DNA of 64,000 nt from Rhodococcus sp. W8901 (GTDB taxonomy: Bacteria; Actinomycetota; Actinomycetes; Mycobacteriales; Mycobacteriaceae). A program made the translations under genes and the position numbers. Of the stretch, positions 1 through 8,292 are shown piece by piece. Position 1 is the first letter of the stretch. The number at the start of each line of letters is the position of its first letter. Below the pieces are notes generated by a model that saw only the letters and a list, made by a program, of their open reading frames with translations, had not been told where the DNA came from and did not search any database. The stretch covers positions 372,001 to 436,000 of the forward strand of contig NZ_CP054690.1 in assembly GCF_013348805.1 (NCBI RefSeq), read 5' to 3'.

Positions 1-1
1 C

Positions 2-88
2 GGAAGCGTGGCAGAGCGGCCGAATGCACTCGCCTTGAAAGCGAGCGTGGCGTTAAACCCACCGGGGGTTCAAATCCCTCCGCTTCCG
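2..88 (+). tRNA. tRNA-Ser (anticodon UGA)
   Basis: The acceptor stem GGAAGCG (2-8) pairs with CGCTTCC (81-87), followed by discriminator G at 88 and an encoded CCA (89-91). The anticodon arm is CTCGC-CTTGAAA-GCGAG, giving anticodon TGA. A long variable arm follows, as expected for serine tRNA. Its 3' part from base 34 is repeated exactly at 18457-18514, so this gene is the integration target of the adjacent element and stays intact after insertion. Confidence 0.96.
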
Positions 89-91
89 CCA
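34..91 (+). repeat. attL-like direct repeat (left copy, 58 bp)
   Basis: These 58 bases, from the anticodon loop of tRNA-Ser(UGA) to its CCA, recur without mismatch at 18457-18514. Identity stops on both sides of the block. The recombinase gene starts 100 bp further in. This is the classic layout of a tyrosine-recombinase element integrated into a tRNA 3' end. Confidence 0.93.
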
Positions 92-93
92 AG

Positions 94-125
94 GTCAGGG
101 GCGGTTTTGAGAAACCGCCCCTGAC
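94..125 (+). terminator. hairpin behind tRNA-Ser(UGA), supplied by the element
   Basis: A 14-bp perfect stem (94-107 with 112-125, loop TGAG) lies just after the tRNA. It has no long U tract but contains a TTTT/AAA base. It belongs to the element, because the chromosomal tRNA terminator is found beyond attR at 18516-18547. Confidence 0.6.
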
Positions 126-190
126 GTCGGAAGATCCAACAATGTTCCGACATGACACAGCTATGACACGCGATCGCTAGTATCGCGAGC

Positions 191-1410
191 GTGGCGTTGC
201 GAAATGGCGTTGAGAAAGTCGAGCTGCCGAGCGGGGACATCCGGTACCAGGTCCGGGTGCGGGTAGCCGGCCCAGACGGCACGAGACGTCAGCTACGCAG
301 GAGATTCGAGACCTCGAAGGCGGCGGGGGAGTTCCTCGACGAGTTGCAAGACAACCTCAAGGAAGAAGCCACTCAGGCTGCGGCCGACGAGGCGGGGGTC
401 GTCACGGTGGCTCAGGCGGTCGAGCGTTGGCTCGCGGCGCAGCGGATCAACCCGACTACGCTCGCGGCCTACACGGCGGCGCTGTCGCCGCTGGTCGACC
501 GGTTCGATAGTCGCGATGTGCGGACGATCGGCGACAGCGAGGTGGAGCAGCTCGTGCAGGACCTGGCCGCTGGTACCGGACCAGGCGGGCGGAAGTGGAA
601 ACGAACCTCGATCAATCCAATGCTCGCGCGCACCAAGGCCGTCTGGAAGGACCTGGAGCGGCGGAAGGTACTTAGCGACAATCCAATCCAGTACATGAAG
701 CCGCTACGCAAGAAAGACGACGCCGACGCCTACGATGGCGCCTTGGACTTGTCCGACCGACTCGGTGAGGACGAGGTTGCGCGGTTGGTGAAGATGCACT
801 CCGCGGTGGATTTGCCCTTGGTCGGCGGGCCACGGTCGCCCCAGCACATGGCCGTGGTTCATGCGCCGATGGTGCACCTTGCGCTGATCGGGCTGCGGCG
901 CGGTGAGCTGGCGGGGCTGCGTTGGAGCGCAATTGATTTGGATGCCGGCCGTATTGCGGTGGCCGTGCGGACCCGAGTGCGCGTGACGGGCCGCACGATC
1001 GATCAGGGGAACGGCAAGACCGCTCGCGCGCGGCGATCACTGAAACTGCCAGCCTCGGTGCTGACGGTTCTGCGGGGCACGCAGGAACGACAGCAGATCG
1101 CCAGAAAGCGCGCTGGTGACGCGTGGGTAGGGGAGCGAGACTCCACGTGCTCACGCACTGGGACGGGCGGCCAGTGGCACCGCGGACTCTGGACGACTGG
1201 TGGAAGGAGGCACTGCGGTACGCCGGGGTCCCCCACCGCAGGCTCCACGCCGCTCGCCATACCGCGGCGTCACGGCTGATCGCCGCGGGAGCGACACCGT
1301 CCGCGGTTGCGGCGTGGCTCGGTCACGCAGACGGCGGGACGCTCGTGCTGCGGACCTACGCCCACACCGATGCGTCGGAAGTGGACGCGCTGGCGGAGCT
1401 GCTGGGGTAA
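191..1410 (+). pseudogene. tyrosine recombinase / integrase, frameshifted
   Basis: Site-specific recombinase expected to integrate and excise the element at tRNA-Ser. It starts at GTG 191. The first frame runs to 1279 and holds the N-terminal arm and core-binding domains plus the first catalytic Arg in GLRRGELAGLRW. The second half of the catalytic domain lies in the next frame and ends at 1410, with HAARH (H-x-x-R), WLGH and the nucleophile Tyr in LRTYAH. The frame changes near 1126-1135, at GTAGGGGAG, consistent with loss of one base. As written no single protein has the full R-H-R-H-Y set, so either integrase activity is lost or the base call is wrong. The family is clear. Confidence 0.85.
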
Positions 1411-1448
1411 TCGAGGATCTGTCGGTGGCGGGATCTGCCGCACCACAG

Positions 1449-1474
1449 CAATGTGTGATCAGGGTCACACATTG
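1449..1474. promoter_or_regulatory. perfect CRP/GlxR-type palindrome
   Basis: CAATGTGTGA-TCAGGG-TCACACATTG is a perfect 10-bp inverted repeat with a 6-bp spacer. It contains TGTGA-N6-TCACA, the established consensus for CRP and for actinobacterial GlxR. It lies 39 bp after the integrase stop and about 240 bp before the small gene at 1717. The rest of 1411-1716 shows no convincing gene. Confidence 0.6.
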
Positions 1475-1716
1475 AACTTGGGTCGCAGCTTTGTGGCCAG
1501 AGTCAGAGCTTCTTGCAGTTTCTCGCGCTAGTTATTCGGCAGTGGGGCCGACATGGGCCAACGGGCCGACGCGAGATATTCGGGCGATTTCTCGCTACTA
1601 CTCGCCGTGAGCATCTCTGGCTCGGCGGCGGGCTGTGAGCCGAGAAGTGTTGGTGGTGAAGGTATTCAAGGTGTGCAAGGTTGGTCTCGAACCGGTTGAT
1701 GCGGAAGGAGCCAACA

Positions 1717-1929
1717 ATGGCAATGGCAAGCAAAGGACCGCGCACACTCGTCGCCTCACGCGTCCCTGACGACGTGTACCAGATCCTCGAGGAGCGGCGG
1801 CTCGCCACCGGAGTCGGTTCCGTGAGCCAATTTGTCGCCGACCTGCTGTCGGGTTATGCCGGCCGCGCCGATCTGATGCGGGAGCTCGACCACGAGGCTC
1901 TGTTGAAGGGGGTAATGCCTGCGGCCTGA
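1717..1929 (+). CDS. small ribbon-helix-helix-like protein
   Basis: A 70-residue protein. ATG 1717 was chosen because GGAAGGAG lies 7 bases upstream; an in-frame start at 1681 lacks this. The segment TLVASRVPDDVYQILEERR followed by SVSQFVADLLSGYAG has the beta-strand, helix, helix pattern of CopG/Arc-type DNA-binding proteins. Such small proteins often regulate replication or excision in integrative elements, and its place between integrase and primase fits. Family membership is inferred from pattern only. Confidence 0.65.
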   Translation: MAMASKGPRTLVASRVPDDVYQILEERRLATGVGSVSQFVADLLSGYAGRADLMRELDHEALLKGVMPAA

Positions 1930-2100
1930 CGGAACAGGCCCCCATAGCCGGGCACCGCGTCTCACGGGTGACCCTCCCCAATACATCCAGCAGCGCCAGC
2001 TCACCTCGACAAGCGAAAACCCCCGCTCCTGATCCGAACAGGAACGAGGGTTATCGACTGAATTCTGGTTGAGAACCAAGCGCCAACTTGATTCTCTGCG

Positions 2101-3330
2101 TTGCTATTCCCCGAAGGGACTGTCTTGGACGACAGGTCTCACGGTACATCGTGCCCTCACGCCTCTTCAAGATTCGACGATGACGGCGGAGAGTCGACAC
2201 CGGAAACCGTGTGGCGATCGCTCGCCCCGCTGATGGCCGCGCGCCGTTCCATGCGCCTGTCCGCGCCCAGCGACGACGGCAGTTTCGCCACGCCGCGCCC
2301 CCTGACCAGGCGATTACCCGATGCGCCGGCTGCGGTTCCGCTCTACAACCAGCACGGCCGCACCGTGCTGCTGGCATTGGACTTCGACGCCAAGCGCCAC
2401 AAAGCCGCCCAGGTCGACGCCGACGTCGAGCAGGTCCTGGCCTGGCTGCACGAGTGCGGCGGCCGCGCGGTCACCGACCGATCCACCAGCGGCGGCCGGC
2501 ACGTGCTCGTCCCGCTCGCCACCGACACACCGCTACGGGTCGACGACCTCCGCATACTGCTCGGGCTGCTCGAGAAGCGCCTACCCACCTTCGACAAGCA
2601 GCCCATGCTCGGCAGCTCACACGGCTGCATCAGCGTCCCCGGGTCGCTGTGCCGCGAAGGCGGTCACCGGCGCCTCGACGGCCCCCTCGCGACTGCGGTC
2701 GAGGCGTTCACCCTGCGATCCGACCGCGGTGTTGTCGCCCGCCTGGTCGCTCTGCTCGGCGGTGCCGATACGCGCCGGTCTCGTCCTCGCACCGCGGTCG
2801 CGGTCGTGGAGGCTGCGCTGGCCTGCGAGGAGCGTCTCGTCGGCGTCGGCGACGACCGCCGCCTGCATCCCCGCTACCGACTGACCAGCGCCATACCGAC
2901 GCCGGTGGCCACGTTCGCGCGGACCGGCAAGATCACCGACTCCTCCCGCTGGCCGTCGCCCTCCGAGGCCAGGCAGTCGGTGATCAGCAGCGCCGTGCTG
3001 CGGGGCGCCAGCGCCGCCGACATCGAGGCTGCGCTCGGGACCGCCGACTACGCCGGCCTGCGCAAGGCCTACGCCCGGTACGTGGCCCCGAGCCAAGTCG
3101 CCAGATCCCTGCGGGGGGACGTTGCCAAAGCATTGACCTGGGCCGCGAGAGTGGCCTCCCAATTCCGTGATCTCACGCACGAGAACAAGCACACAGGGGG
3201 GCGGGGGGGACCACGGTTCCGAGAACTACCGACTTCCGCAACGATCCGATCCGACGCCGCTGGCTCGCTGCCGCACAGACGTGGATCGATCAGAAGTTCC
3301 TGGGGTCTCGCCAGCGGCCCATCCTGCTAG
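2101..3330 (+). CDS. archaeo-eukaryotic primase (AEP) superfamily replication protein
   Basis: Probable primase/polymerase that starts replication of the element. The AEP core is visible: LALDFD at residues 91-96 supplies the metal-binding D-x-D, SGGRH at 130-134 matches the s-x-H motif, and a conserved CISVPGSLCREGGHRRL stretch follows near 176-191. The start is uncertain: TTG 2101 opens the frame, but later starts are possible. From about 3195 the frame crosses runs of six and seven G, and its last 45 residues look unlike protein, while an adjacent frame continues with good coding character. The true C-terminus may therefore be shorter or fused to the next gene. Confidence 0.75.
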   Translation: MLFPEGTVLDDRSHGTSCPHASSRFDDDGGESTPETVWRSLAPLMAARRSMRLSAPSDDGSFATPRPLTRRLPDAPAAVPLYNQHGRTVLLALDFDAKRHKAAQVDADVEQVLAWLHECGGRAVTDRSTSGGRHVLVPLATDTPLRVDDLRILLGLLEKRLPTFDKQPMLGSSHGCISVPGSLCREGGHRRLDGPLATAVEAFTLRSDRGVVARLVALLGGADTRRSRPRTAVAVVEAALACEERLVGVGDDRRLHPRYRLTSAIPTPVATFARTGKITDSSRWPSPSEARQSVISSAVLRGASAADIEAALGTADYAGLRKAYARYVAPSQVARSLRGDVAKALTWAARVASQFRDLTHENKHTGGRGGPRFRELPTSATIRSDAAGSLPHRRGSIRSSWGLASGPSC

Positions 3331-3332
3331 CC

Positions 3333-4139
3333 GTGATCCAGGCCCTCGCTTACTCGTCCGCACTGGCCGGTGAGCTCGTGGAGGGCGTGCCGGTGGTGGC
3401 TGTCGGCGGCCGCAGTCTGTCGCACTCGGCTGGACTGATGTCGGAGTCCACCGTGTGGGCCGCGCTGCGGCTGCTCCGGGATACACCCGGCTCCCCTGTG
3501 CTGCGTATCGCCCGCGGTGCGGGGCAGCTGCCCGATCGGTACGCCTTGACCGCGCCTGCGGGCGCGGCCGCCGATGGGCCTGACCGAGTCGCGCTCGAGA
3601 GGGCCCGTGTCGAGCCCGTCCACCATGCCTGGAGCGTGATCGGGCTGCGCGGCCGGACGCTCTACGACCTGATCCGCAGTGGTCAGGTGACCACCGTGCC
3701 GGACGCGTTGGCTGCCGCGAAGCTGGGCCAGTCGGCCGGGTACGCCATCCTCACTGACCTGCGGGTAGCCGGGCTGATCACCCTGGACAAGGGTTCGCTC
3801 GCGCTCGGCGACCGGACCCTGGACGACGTTGCCGCCGACGCTGGTCTCGCCATCGTCGCGGCCGAGCGGATCGTCCGGCACCGCGCCGAGCGCCTGGTCT
3901 GGCATGCCTGGCTCGAGTGCCGTTTCGGGCCGCCTCCGGCCGACCAGGACACCGCGGACCAGCGGGGCGCCACTCTGGCAGCCGCGATCGCGGCTGCGCC
4001 CGTACTCGATGCACAGGATTCCGAGCTGATTTGGGCCGCGACGATGGCCGCGGGTCCACTGCCGGCGGACCAGCTCCTCGACGCGCTGGACCTACTCAGT
4101 GACGCGCTCGGTGCAGTGATCGTCGCAGCACCGAGCTGA
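3333..4139 (+). CDS. putative replication protein with winged-helix-like region (5' end uncertain)
   Basis: The protein is rich in helices and has a DNA-binding-like segment (LYDLIRSGQVTTVPDALAAA, then SAGYAILTDLRVAGLITL) resembling a winged helix. GTG 3333 is the first standard start, but good coding continues upstream to about 3213, reading VPRTTDFRNDP and then RRRWLAAAQTW. There an ACG codon sits 3 bases after a seven-G run. Either the original start was ATG mutated to ACG, or this is the C-terminal part of the preceding primase separated by a one-base slip in the G run. Partner of the AEP gene in any case; precise role unknown. Confidence 0.6.
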   Translation: MIQALAYSSALAGELVEGVPVVAVGGRSLSHSAGLMSESTVWAALRLLRDTPGSPVLRIARGAGQLPDRYALTAPAGAAADGPDRVALERARVEPVHHAWSVIGLRGRTLYDLIRSGQVTTVPDALAAAKLGQSAGYAILTDLRVAGLITLDKGSLALGDRTLDDVAADAGLAIVAAERIVRHRAERLVWHAWLECRFGPPPADQDTADQRGATLAAAIAAAPVLDAQDSELIWAATMAAGPLPADQLLDALDLLSDALGAVIVAAPS

Positions 4140-4246
4140 GCACCACGATCAAGTGGAGCGCCGAATCGAGCGAGATCACGCTGGTCGAGTACGGCCCGAA
4201 TGCGGGGATCGCGGTCTCGGTGACCAGTCCGGCCAGGGTGCGCGTC

Positions 4247-4516
4247 ATGAGGTCCATCACTGTCTCCTTGGGTGCTCTGCGGGGACAGGGGTACGGCGGC
4301 TTCTCGAAAGGGCGCTCGGGCACCGGAAGTCACGCGATCACCCTGTGGGCATTTTCCGTGTTTGTCTCCGGCCTGGGCGCCGCCCTGGCTGTGTTGCGAT
4401 TGACGGGTGCACTCTTGGACGTCGACGCTTCTGCGAGTGACTTCCTCGCTGCTCGCCCGACTGACCGTGGCCTGCGAGACAGTCGACGATCGCGATTCCG
4501 GAACGGGAGAATGTAG
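4247..4516 (+). CDS. hypothetical small membrane protein
   Basis: An 89-residue frame with one likely membrane helix (AITLWAFSVFVSGLGAALAV). The start at ATG 4247 has no clear ribosome site, and it ends 2 bases before the next gene's GTG. A competing frame on the reverse strand (4096-4257) begins with a good AAGGAG site, so the coding strand is not certain. No family recognised. Confidence 0.4.
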   Translation: MRSITVSLGALRGQGYGGFSKGRSGTGSHAITLWAFSVFVSGLGAALAVLRLTGALLDVDASASDFLAARPTDRGLRDSRRSRFRNGRM

Positions 4517-4518
4517 GA

Positions 4519-4788
4519 GTGAGACTCGAGGGCTGGAACAGCATCCCGAAGGGGTTCGGGGCACGCTTCGATATGTCACGTGCGCCGTGGTGGCTGCGAG
4601 CGTGGATGAACACGCCGTTCATCGACCGGTTCGCGTATCCGGTGGTGGTCGCCCGGGGGCTCGGATACCTCACCGCCCATCCTGGATTCGATCCCGCAGC
4701 GCTGTCCTCAGATGCAGCGGCCCGTGGTTGGCGGTTGGGAGAGCCGCCCGGCAAGGGCGGTGGGACGCCTCTGTTACGGCGCGATTGA
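4519..4788 (+). CDS. hypothetical protein
   Basis: An 89-residue protein starting at GTG 4519, directly after TAGGA. It is rich in Trp and Arg (SRAPWWLRAWMNTPFIDRFAYP) and looks like a genuine soluble protein with strong third-position GC. No domain recognised. It sits two bases behind the preceding small frame, as in an operon, and 53 bases before a lipoprotein gene. Confidence 0.55.
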   Translation: MRLEGWNSIPKGFGARFDMSRAPWWLRAWMNTPFIDRFAYPVVVARGLGYLTAHPGFDPAALSSDAAARGWRLGEPPGKGGGTPLLRRD

Positions 4789-4841
4789 CTGAGGCTGCTC
4801 CTGAACGTAACGGCGTGGGCGACATTCGCGGTAGTCGACAC

Positions 4842-5390
4842 ATGAACGGTTGGCGGGTACTGCTGGGCGTAGTGGTGGTGGCGGCGCTGGTCGGCTGCGG
4901 AAGCGGTGCCGGAGAGGACGATTCGCCCTCGCCGGTGACGACAAGTTCGTCTGCGCCGACGAGCACTCTCTCGCAGACGCCTGTCGTCGAGTCGCCACCG
5001 CCTACTGCGTCACCCGAACCCGTTGAGGAGACGGCGGAGCAGCCCGCGAGCCCGGTGGTGACGCAGCCGGCCCCCGTCATCATCAGCTGCCAGGATGGGA
5101 TGGGACCGATCGAGACGTACTGGTCCGACGGCTCGGTCACCGGGTACTCGGACTACTGCCAAGCGCAGCACGACGCGGCGCTGGCCGCCGAAGTGGAGGC
5201 CAATCGCAACGCGCCGTACCGCGGGCAGGAGTCCACCTACACGCCGCTTCCGCAGGTCGAACCGAAGGACGAGTACGACACGTCGTACCGTTGCACGAAC
5301 CGGATCAACTACGCGGGTGATCCCCGGTCGAACGCCGAAATCAACGGCATCGGCTTCACCACCGGTTACTGCCCCGAACCGATCAACTGA
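4842..5390 (+). CDS. secreted lipoprotein with C-terminal Cys-paired motif
   Basis: A 182-residue exported lipoprotein. ATG 4842 begins a signal peptide (GWRVLLGVVVVAALVGC) with lipobox LVGC, so the mature protein would be lipid-anchored at the outer face of the membrane. A Ser/Thr/Pro-rich linker of about 60 residues follows. The C-terminal part has SCQDGMG, then SDGSVTGYSDYC, and later a second Cys pair. The pattern C-x-D...DG(S/T)-x-T-G-(Y/W)...C is also present in the chromosomal lipoprotein at 30151-30979. Function unknown. The longer in-frame extension upstream is spurious. Confidence 0.75.
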   Translation: MNGWRVLLGVVVVAALVGCGSGAGEDDSPSPVTTSSSAPTSTLSQTPVVESPPPTASPEPVEETAEQPASPVVTQPAPVIISCQDGMGPIETYWSDGSVTGYSDYCQAQHDAALAAEVEANRNAPYRGQESTYTPLPQVEPKDEYDTSYRCTNRINYAGDPRSNAEINGIGFTTGYCPEPIN

Positions 5391-5735
5391 CTGTTCAGGC
5401 TTCACCGTCGAGGACGGCGAGAAGCCTCTCGGGGATCGCGTCGGCCTGGCCCTCGATGTCCTCGAGTGCAGCAGTCTGCGCAGCGTGCTCGCCCAGGCTT
5501 TGTGAGCAGGATCCCCGATCGCGTCCTCAACCCCGTGCCCCTCGGGATCGTGGCCGTTGGGGCCGTCCTTGGACGGTGCAGACCCCTCGGTGACTATGCC
5601 TGTAAACGGTTTGGTAGCTATGTCTTCCGCCTAGCGCGCGGCTGTGTTGTGCAAATTCGAGGTTGCGGTCATACTCGAGACGAAGGCAGGGGTGAAGTAC
5701 CCCAACCCGGATCGGGGAGTGGTTCCCCGGAGAGC
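5391..5735. other. intergenic, no gene seen
   Basis: No frame here has coding character consistent with its neighbours, and no RNA gene or strong hairpin was found. The segment from about 5630 is less GC-rich and may hold the promoter of the gene at 5736. Confidence 0.4.
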
Positions 5736-6119
5736 ATGGTGATTCCCATGACGGACGTTGTTTTCGTGTCGGTCGAGCAGACGTTTGACGAGTCGATGAC
5801 CATTCCTGAGCTCGAGGAACGAGCGTCGTGGGCGTGGGGTACGACGGTTCAGGCCGTCAAGGATGCTGACCGTGTCGTGGCGGTGAAATCTCAACGGCCG
5901 GTGGCGGCGTGGGTGTTGAGGGGCGCGTATCCGACGGCGTCGTACACCTACAGCAAGGGCAACGGTGACGAACGTCCGCGGATCGCACTCGACCTCGGTG
6001 ATCCGCTTCCCATACTCCCGGCGTACGGCGAGGTACCCAACATGCGCAGGGGTATCCGTGTCATTGACCTCGACGTGCAGCCACTGCCGCATGATCGGCC
6101 GCTGCCGAGCGGGCTGTAG
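5736..6119 (+). CDS. hypothetical protein
   Basis: A 127-residue protein with two possible starts, ATG 5736 (after CGGAGA) or ATG 5748. It is soluble, begins VVFVSVEQTFDES, and has a predicted mixed alpha/beta middle (VVAVKSQRPVAAWVLRGAYP). No recognised domain or catalytic motif. It stands alone in the accessory part of the element and faces the convergent cluster at 6511-8631. Confidence 0.5.
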   Translation: MVIPMTDVVFVSVEQTFDESMTIPELEERASWAWGTTVQAVKDADRVVAVKSQRPVAAWVLRGAYPTASYTYSKGNGDERPRIALDLGDPLPILPAYGEVPNMRRGIRVIDLDVQPLPHDRPLPSGL

Positions 6120-6510
6120 GTCGTCAACGCATAGAAAGCCGACCGGTCCTGCCTGCCTCTCATCACCGGCAGGTCGGACCGCGCAGGCGTTGCCGGATTC
6201 AGTCGTCATCCTCGCTGGTGATCGCGCGGAGAGCTTCTTGTAAGGCTTCGAATATCCCTGCGTGTTCATCTTCCAAACTGGACGTTAGACAACCGGACCG
6301 CCGCGGTAGTCTCCGCCCGCGCCGCCGGGAGTAATTCGGTGGGCCAGGATCGCCGGGCTGATGCCGACCCCGCACCATCACCATGGCCGCGCACGCGGGG
6401 GTGATCCCGCCCAACAACCTGTTGGACGGTTGCCGACCTTTCGGTGCTTCGCGGGCTGTCTCTGCTCGTTCGTTGCGAGCAGAGGTCTCGCTCGACCTGT
6501 TCCACGCGAG
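6120..6510. other. intergenic with a solo CRISPR-like repeat
   Basis: No convincing gene. At 6387-6409 the sequence GCCGCGCACGCGGGGGTGATCCC resembles the 3' part of type I-E CRISPR repeats of actinobacteria, but there is no second copy at 61-bp spacing on either side. A short reverse frame ending EALQEALRAITSEDDD (about 6199-6275) looks like the tail of a protein but has no clear start. Confidence 0.3.
6460..6484 (-). terminator. hairpin downstream of the reverse-strand cluster
   Basis: CTCTGCTCG (6460-6468) pairs perfectly with CGAGCAGAG (6476-6484). It lies 27 bases beyond the stop of the last gene of the reverse cluster. No T run follows, so its use as terminator is inferred from position. 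Confidence 0.45.
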
Positions 6511-7062
6511 TCACATGCAGCGCGCGGTGACATCGGTGTAGGCAACGAGGTAGCCGAAGCTGACGCCGAGAAAGGTCTCGGTTTCACCCTTGCACCCCAG
6601 GGGATTGACCTCGGAAAGTCGGACGGCGAACTTCGCCACGTGGTCCTTCACGCGCTTCTCGGCAACGTCCAGGGAGCAACTGCGGCGGTCCTTCCTGTCG
6701 AAGTACTCGGTCCCGGAGAACTTGTCCGTCGTCGATAGGCGCACGTCGGATATCCAACGATTCGTGACGTCCCAGCCGCGTGACGCGCGAAACTCGCGAC
6801 CAACGCTGTCGAGCCGCTCCGTGTCCGAACGCGAGGAGGCCGTCTGCCCGACTTTCACCCACCCGGAACTGAATTCGATGACGTACAGGATCCCGCTCGG
6901 CGCGCCTGGGAGCAACGGCGCCTCCGAGAACTGGGGTTCGTTGAACCGCAGACCGTTGATGTCGTACTTGTAGTCACTCACCCGACCCCCATCCACCCGA
7001 ATCGATGCCCCTACACCGGCGGCAATGTGTGTCAGACGGTACCCAGGCGCGCGACTTGTCAT
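6511..7062 (-). CDS. GIY-YIG-like (T5orf172/MUG113-type) domain protein
   Basis: The central segment ILYVIEFSSGWVKVGQTASS, followed by an RL-containing helix, matches the opening of the T5orf172/MUG113 branch of the GIY-YIG superfamily (YVIEF...VKVGxT). These domains are usually nucleases in phage and defence contexts. The catalytic Glu cannot be assigned with confidence. ATG 7062 is used; GTG 6981 with GGGGGT upstream is an equally good alternative. It is the last gene of a four-gene reverse-strand run and begins about 10 bases after the preceding stop. Confidence 0.55.
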   Translation of the reverse strand: MTSRAPGYRLTHIAAGVGASIRVDGGRVSDYKYDINGLRFNEPQFSEAPLLPGAPSGILYVIEFSSGWVKVGQTASSRSDTERLDSVGREFRASRGWDVTNRWISDVRLSTTDKFSGTEYFDRKDRRSCSLDVAEKRVKDHVAKFAVRLSEVNPLGCKGETETFLGVSFGYLVAYTDVTARCM

Positions 7063-7072
7063 CCTGCGGTGA

Positions 7073-7756
7073 CTAGTCAAGACACTCGGCGATGTCGCCG
7101 ACCAGGAGCACCGCGGCCAGGGCCGTGAACGGGTCGCCGGGAATCCAGTAGCCGTAGGCCTCTTCGTAGCCGAACACTGTTGAGTTCGGTGCCCGTGACC
7201 GCCAGCGGGTTAGCCCGTCGTCGTGAATGTGCGGGTAGTCGCGGTGGACGGCCTCGGGGTCCTCGACGGATGCTTCGTCGGGCGGGATCTTGAAACTCGG
7301 TCGCAGCAGTGGTCCTCGGAAGATCATGACTAATCCGGCGCGCTGACCGGTCGGCGCCATCGTGTACTCCAGAGCCTTGGAGAGGTCGCCGCTGCAGAAG
7401 ATCGCTGCGTCGGTGGGGTGCGCGTCGACGCCGCGGGTGATGATCGCGGGGTACCTGTCGATAGGCACGCCGCGAAACAGTGGCCAGTGGCCAGCGGATG
7501 CCAAGTTTGTTGTCAGCTCCGAAACCGGCGAATCGAACTCAGACGGCAGGTCGTCAGGTGTGAATCGCCACGTAGGAACTCGTTCGCCCGGAATCTCGAT
7601 GTACGCCACGGGGTCAAGGTAGCGCTCCGAATACCGAATGGAGTGCTGAGGTGGCCTTTTGCCGGAGACGCTGCGGGAACTGAAATTCTCATCGGTAACC
7701 GCGCAGAAATCAGGAGTGAAGAGGGGGCGGATCTGGAAACGGGGTCCCGGCGTCAT
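7073..7756 (-). CDS. hypothetical protein, possibly ADP-ribosyltransferase-like
   Basis: A 227-residue protein if started at ATG 7756, which overlaps the preceding gene by 47 bases; a later start is possible. It has LFRG and ITRG segments, then AIFCSGDLSKALEYT, and a C-terminal YEEAYGYWIPGDP. This order loosely resembles the R / S-x-S-like / E signature of ADP-ribosyltransferase folds, but no motif is exact. It sits between a nucleotidyltransferase-like gene and a GIY-YIG-like gene. The function is unproven; the context suggests a toxin or defence effector. Confidence 0.5.
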   Translation of the reverse strand: MTPGPRFQIRPLFTPDFCAVTDENFSSRSVSGKRPPQHSIRYSERYLDPVAYIEIPGERVPTWRFTPDDLPSEFDSPVSELTTNLASAGHWPLFRGVPIDRYPAIITRGVDAHPTDAAIFCSGDLSKALEYTMAPTGQRAGLVMIFRGPLLRPSFKIPPDEASVEDPEAVHRDYPHIHDDGLTRWRSRAPNSTVFGYEEAYGYWIPGDPFTALAAVLLVGDIAECLD

Positions 7757-8246
7757 TTCCGGAGTCGTACGTCGGAGGCCACTCGATGCCGTACTTGTCG
7801 ATCGGCTCGAGGGTCTCCGGGACCGTGACGATGTCGTCCTGGACGAGCGCCGCGACGAACTCATGATCCGTCGGACGGCCGGCGATGCACTTCGACACGC
7901 ACAGGTCGACCGGATCCAGACACAGCCCAGTCCGCCCGTACAGCTCGGACGAGCCGTCCGCGACGGTGAAGTGCACCAACCTGCTGTCCCAATGCTTCGG
8001 CAGCACGACGACGTCCTTGTGGATCCCCTCGACATAGAACCCGTGGTGCTCGTGGAACGGGGAGTTCTCCCCCAGGCGCGCATCCAGCATGAGGAGCTTC
8101 TCCTCGACCGCCGGCGGATTGGTGATGCCGCTCAGCGGCAGGATGTCGACCTCGCGGGACTGGAACGCGGCCTCGGGCAGCTCAGCGGTGTCGTAACTGC
8201 CGAGGATCGACTGGGAGCCCAAGACGACGACCGGCGACTCGTCCAA
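7710..8246 (-). CDS. DUF6036-like nucleotidyltransferase (N-terminus probably frameshifted)
   Basis: Resembles DUF6036-type nucleotidyltransferases: VVVLGSQSILGSY carries the GS(Q/x) helix motif, REVDILPL the acidic strand, and DPVDLCVSKCIAGRP...FVAAL follows as in AbiEii-type proteins. TTG 8246 is the first start of this frame. However, GTG 8296, overlapping the upstream stop as GTGA, opens the family-like N-terminus NREELGRAIKG, which joins this frame if one more G is placed in the four-G run at 8261-8264. A one-base loss there is likely. Translational coupling to the 112-residue gene upstream suggests a two-gene toxin-antitoxin-like unit. Confidence 0.7.
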   Translation of the reverse strand: MDESPVVVLGSQSILGSYDTAELPEAAFQSREVDILPLSGITNPPAVEEKLLMLDARLGENSPFHEHHGFYVEGIHKDVVVLPKHWDSRLVHFTVADGSSELYGRTGLCLDPVDLCVSKCIAGRPTDHEFVAALVQDDIVTVPETLEPIDKYGIEWPPTYDSGNDAGTPFPDPPPLHS

Positions 8247-8292
8247 GTTCGCGCACGCGGCCCCTTGATCGCCCGCCCGAGTTCTTCCCGGT

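Noticed and set aside
4096-4257. Reverse-strand frame of 53 codons with an AAGGAG site before its ATG
   Set aside because: It overlaps the end of the replication gene and the forward frame at 4247; the product (MDLMTRTLAGLVTETAIPAF...) matches nothing known to me. Kept only as a competing possibility.
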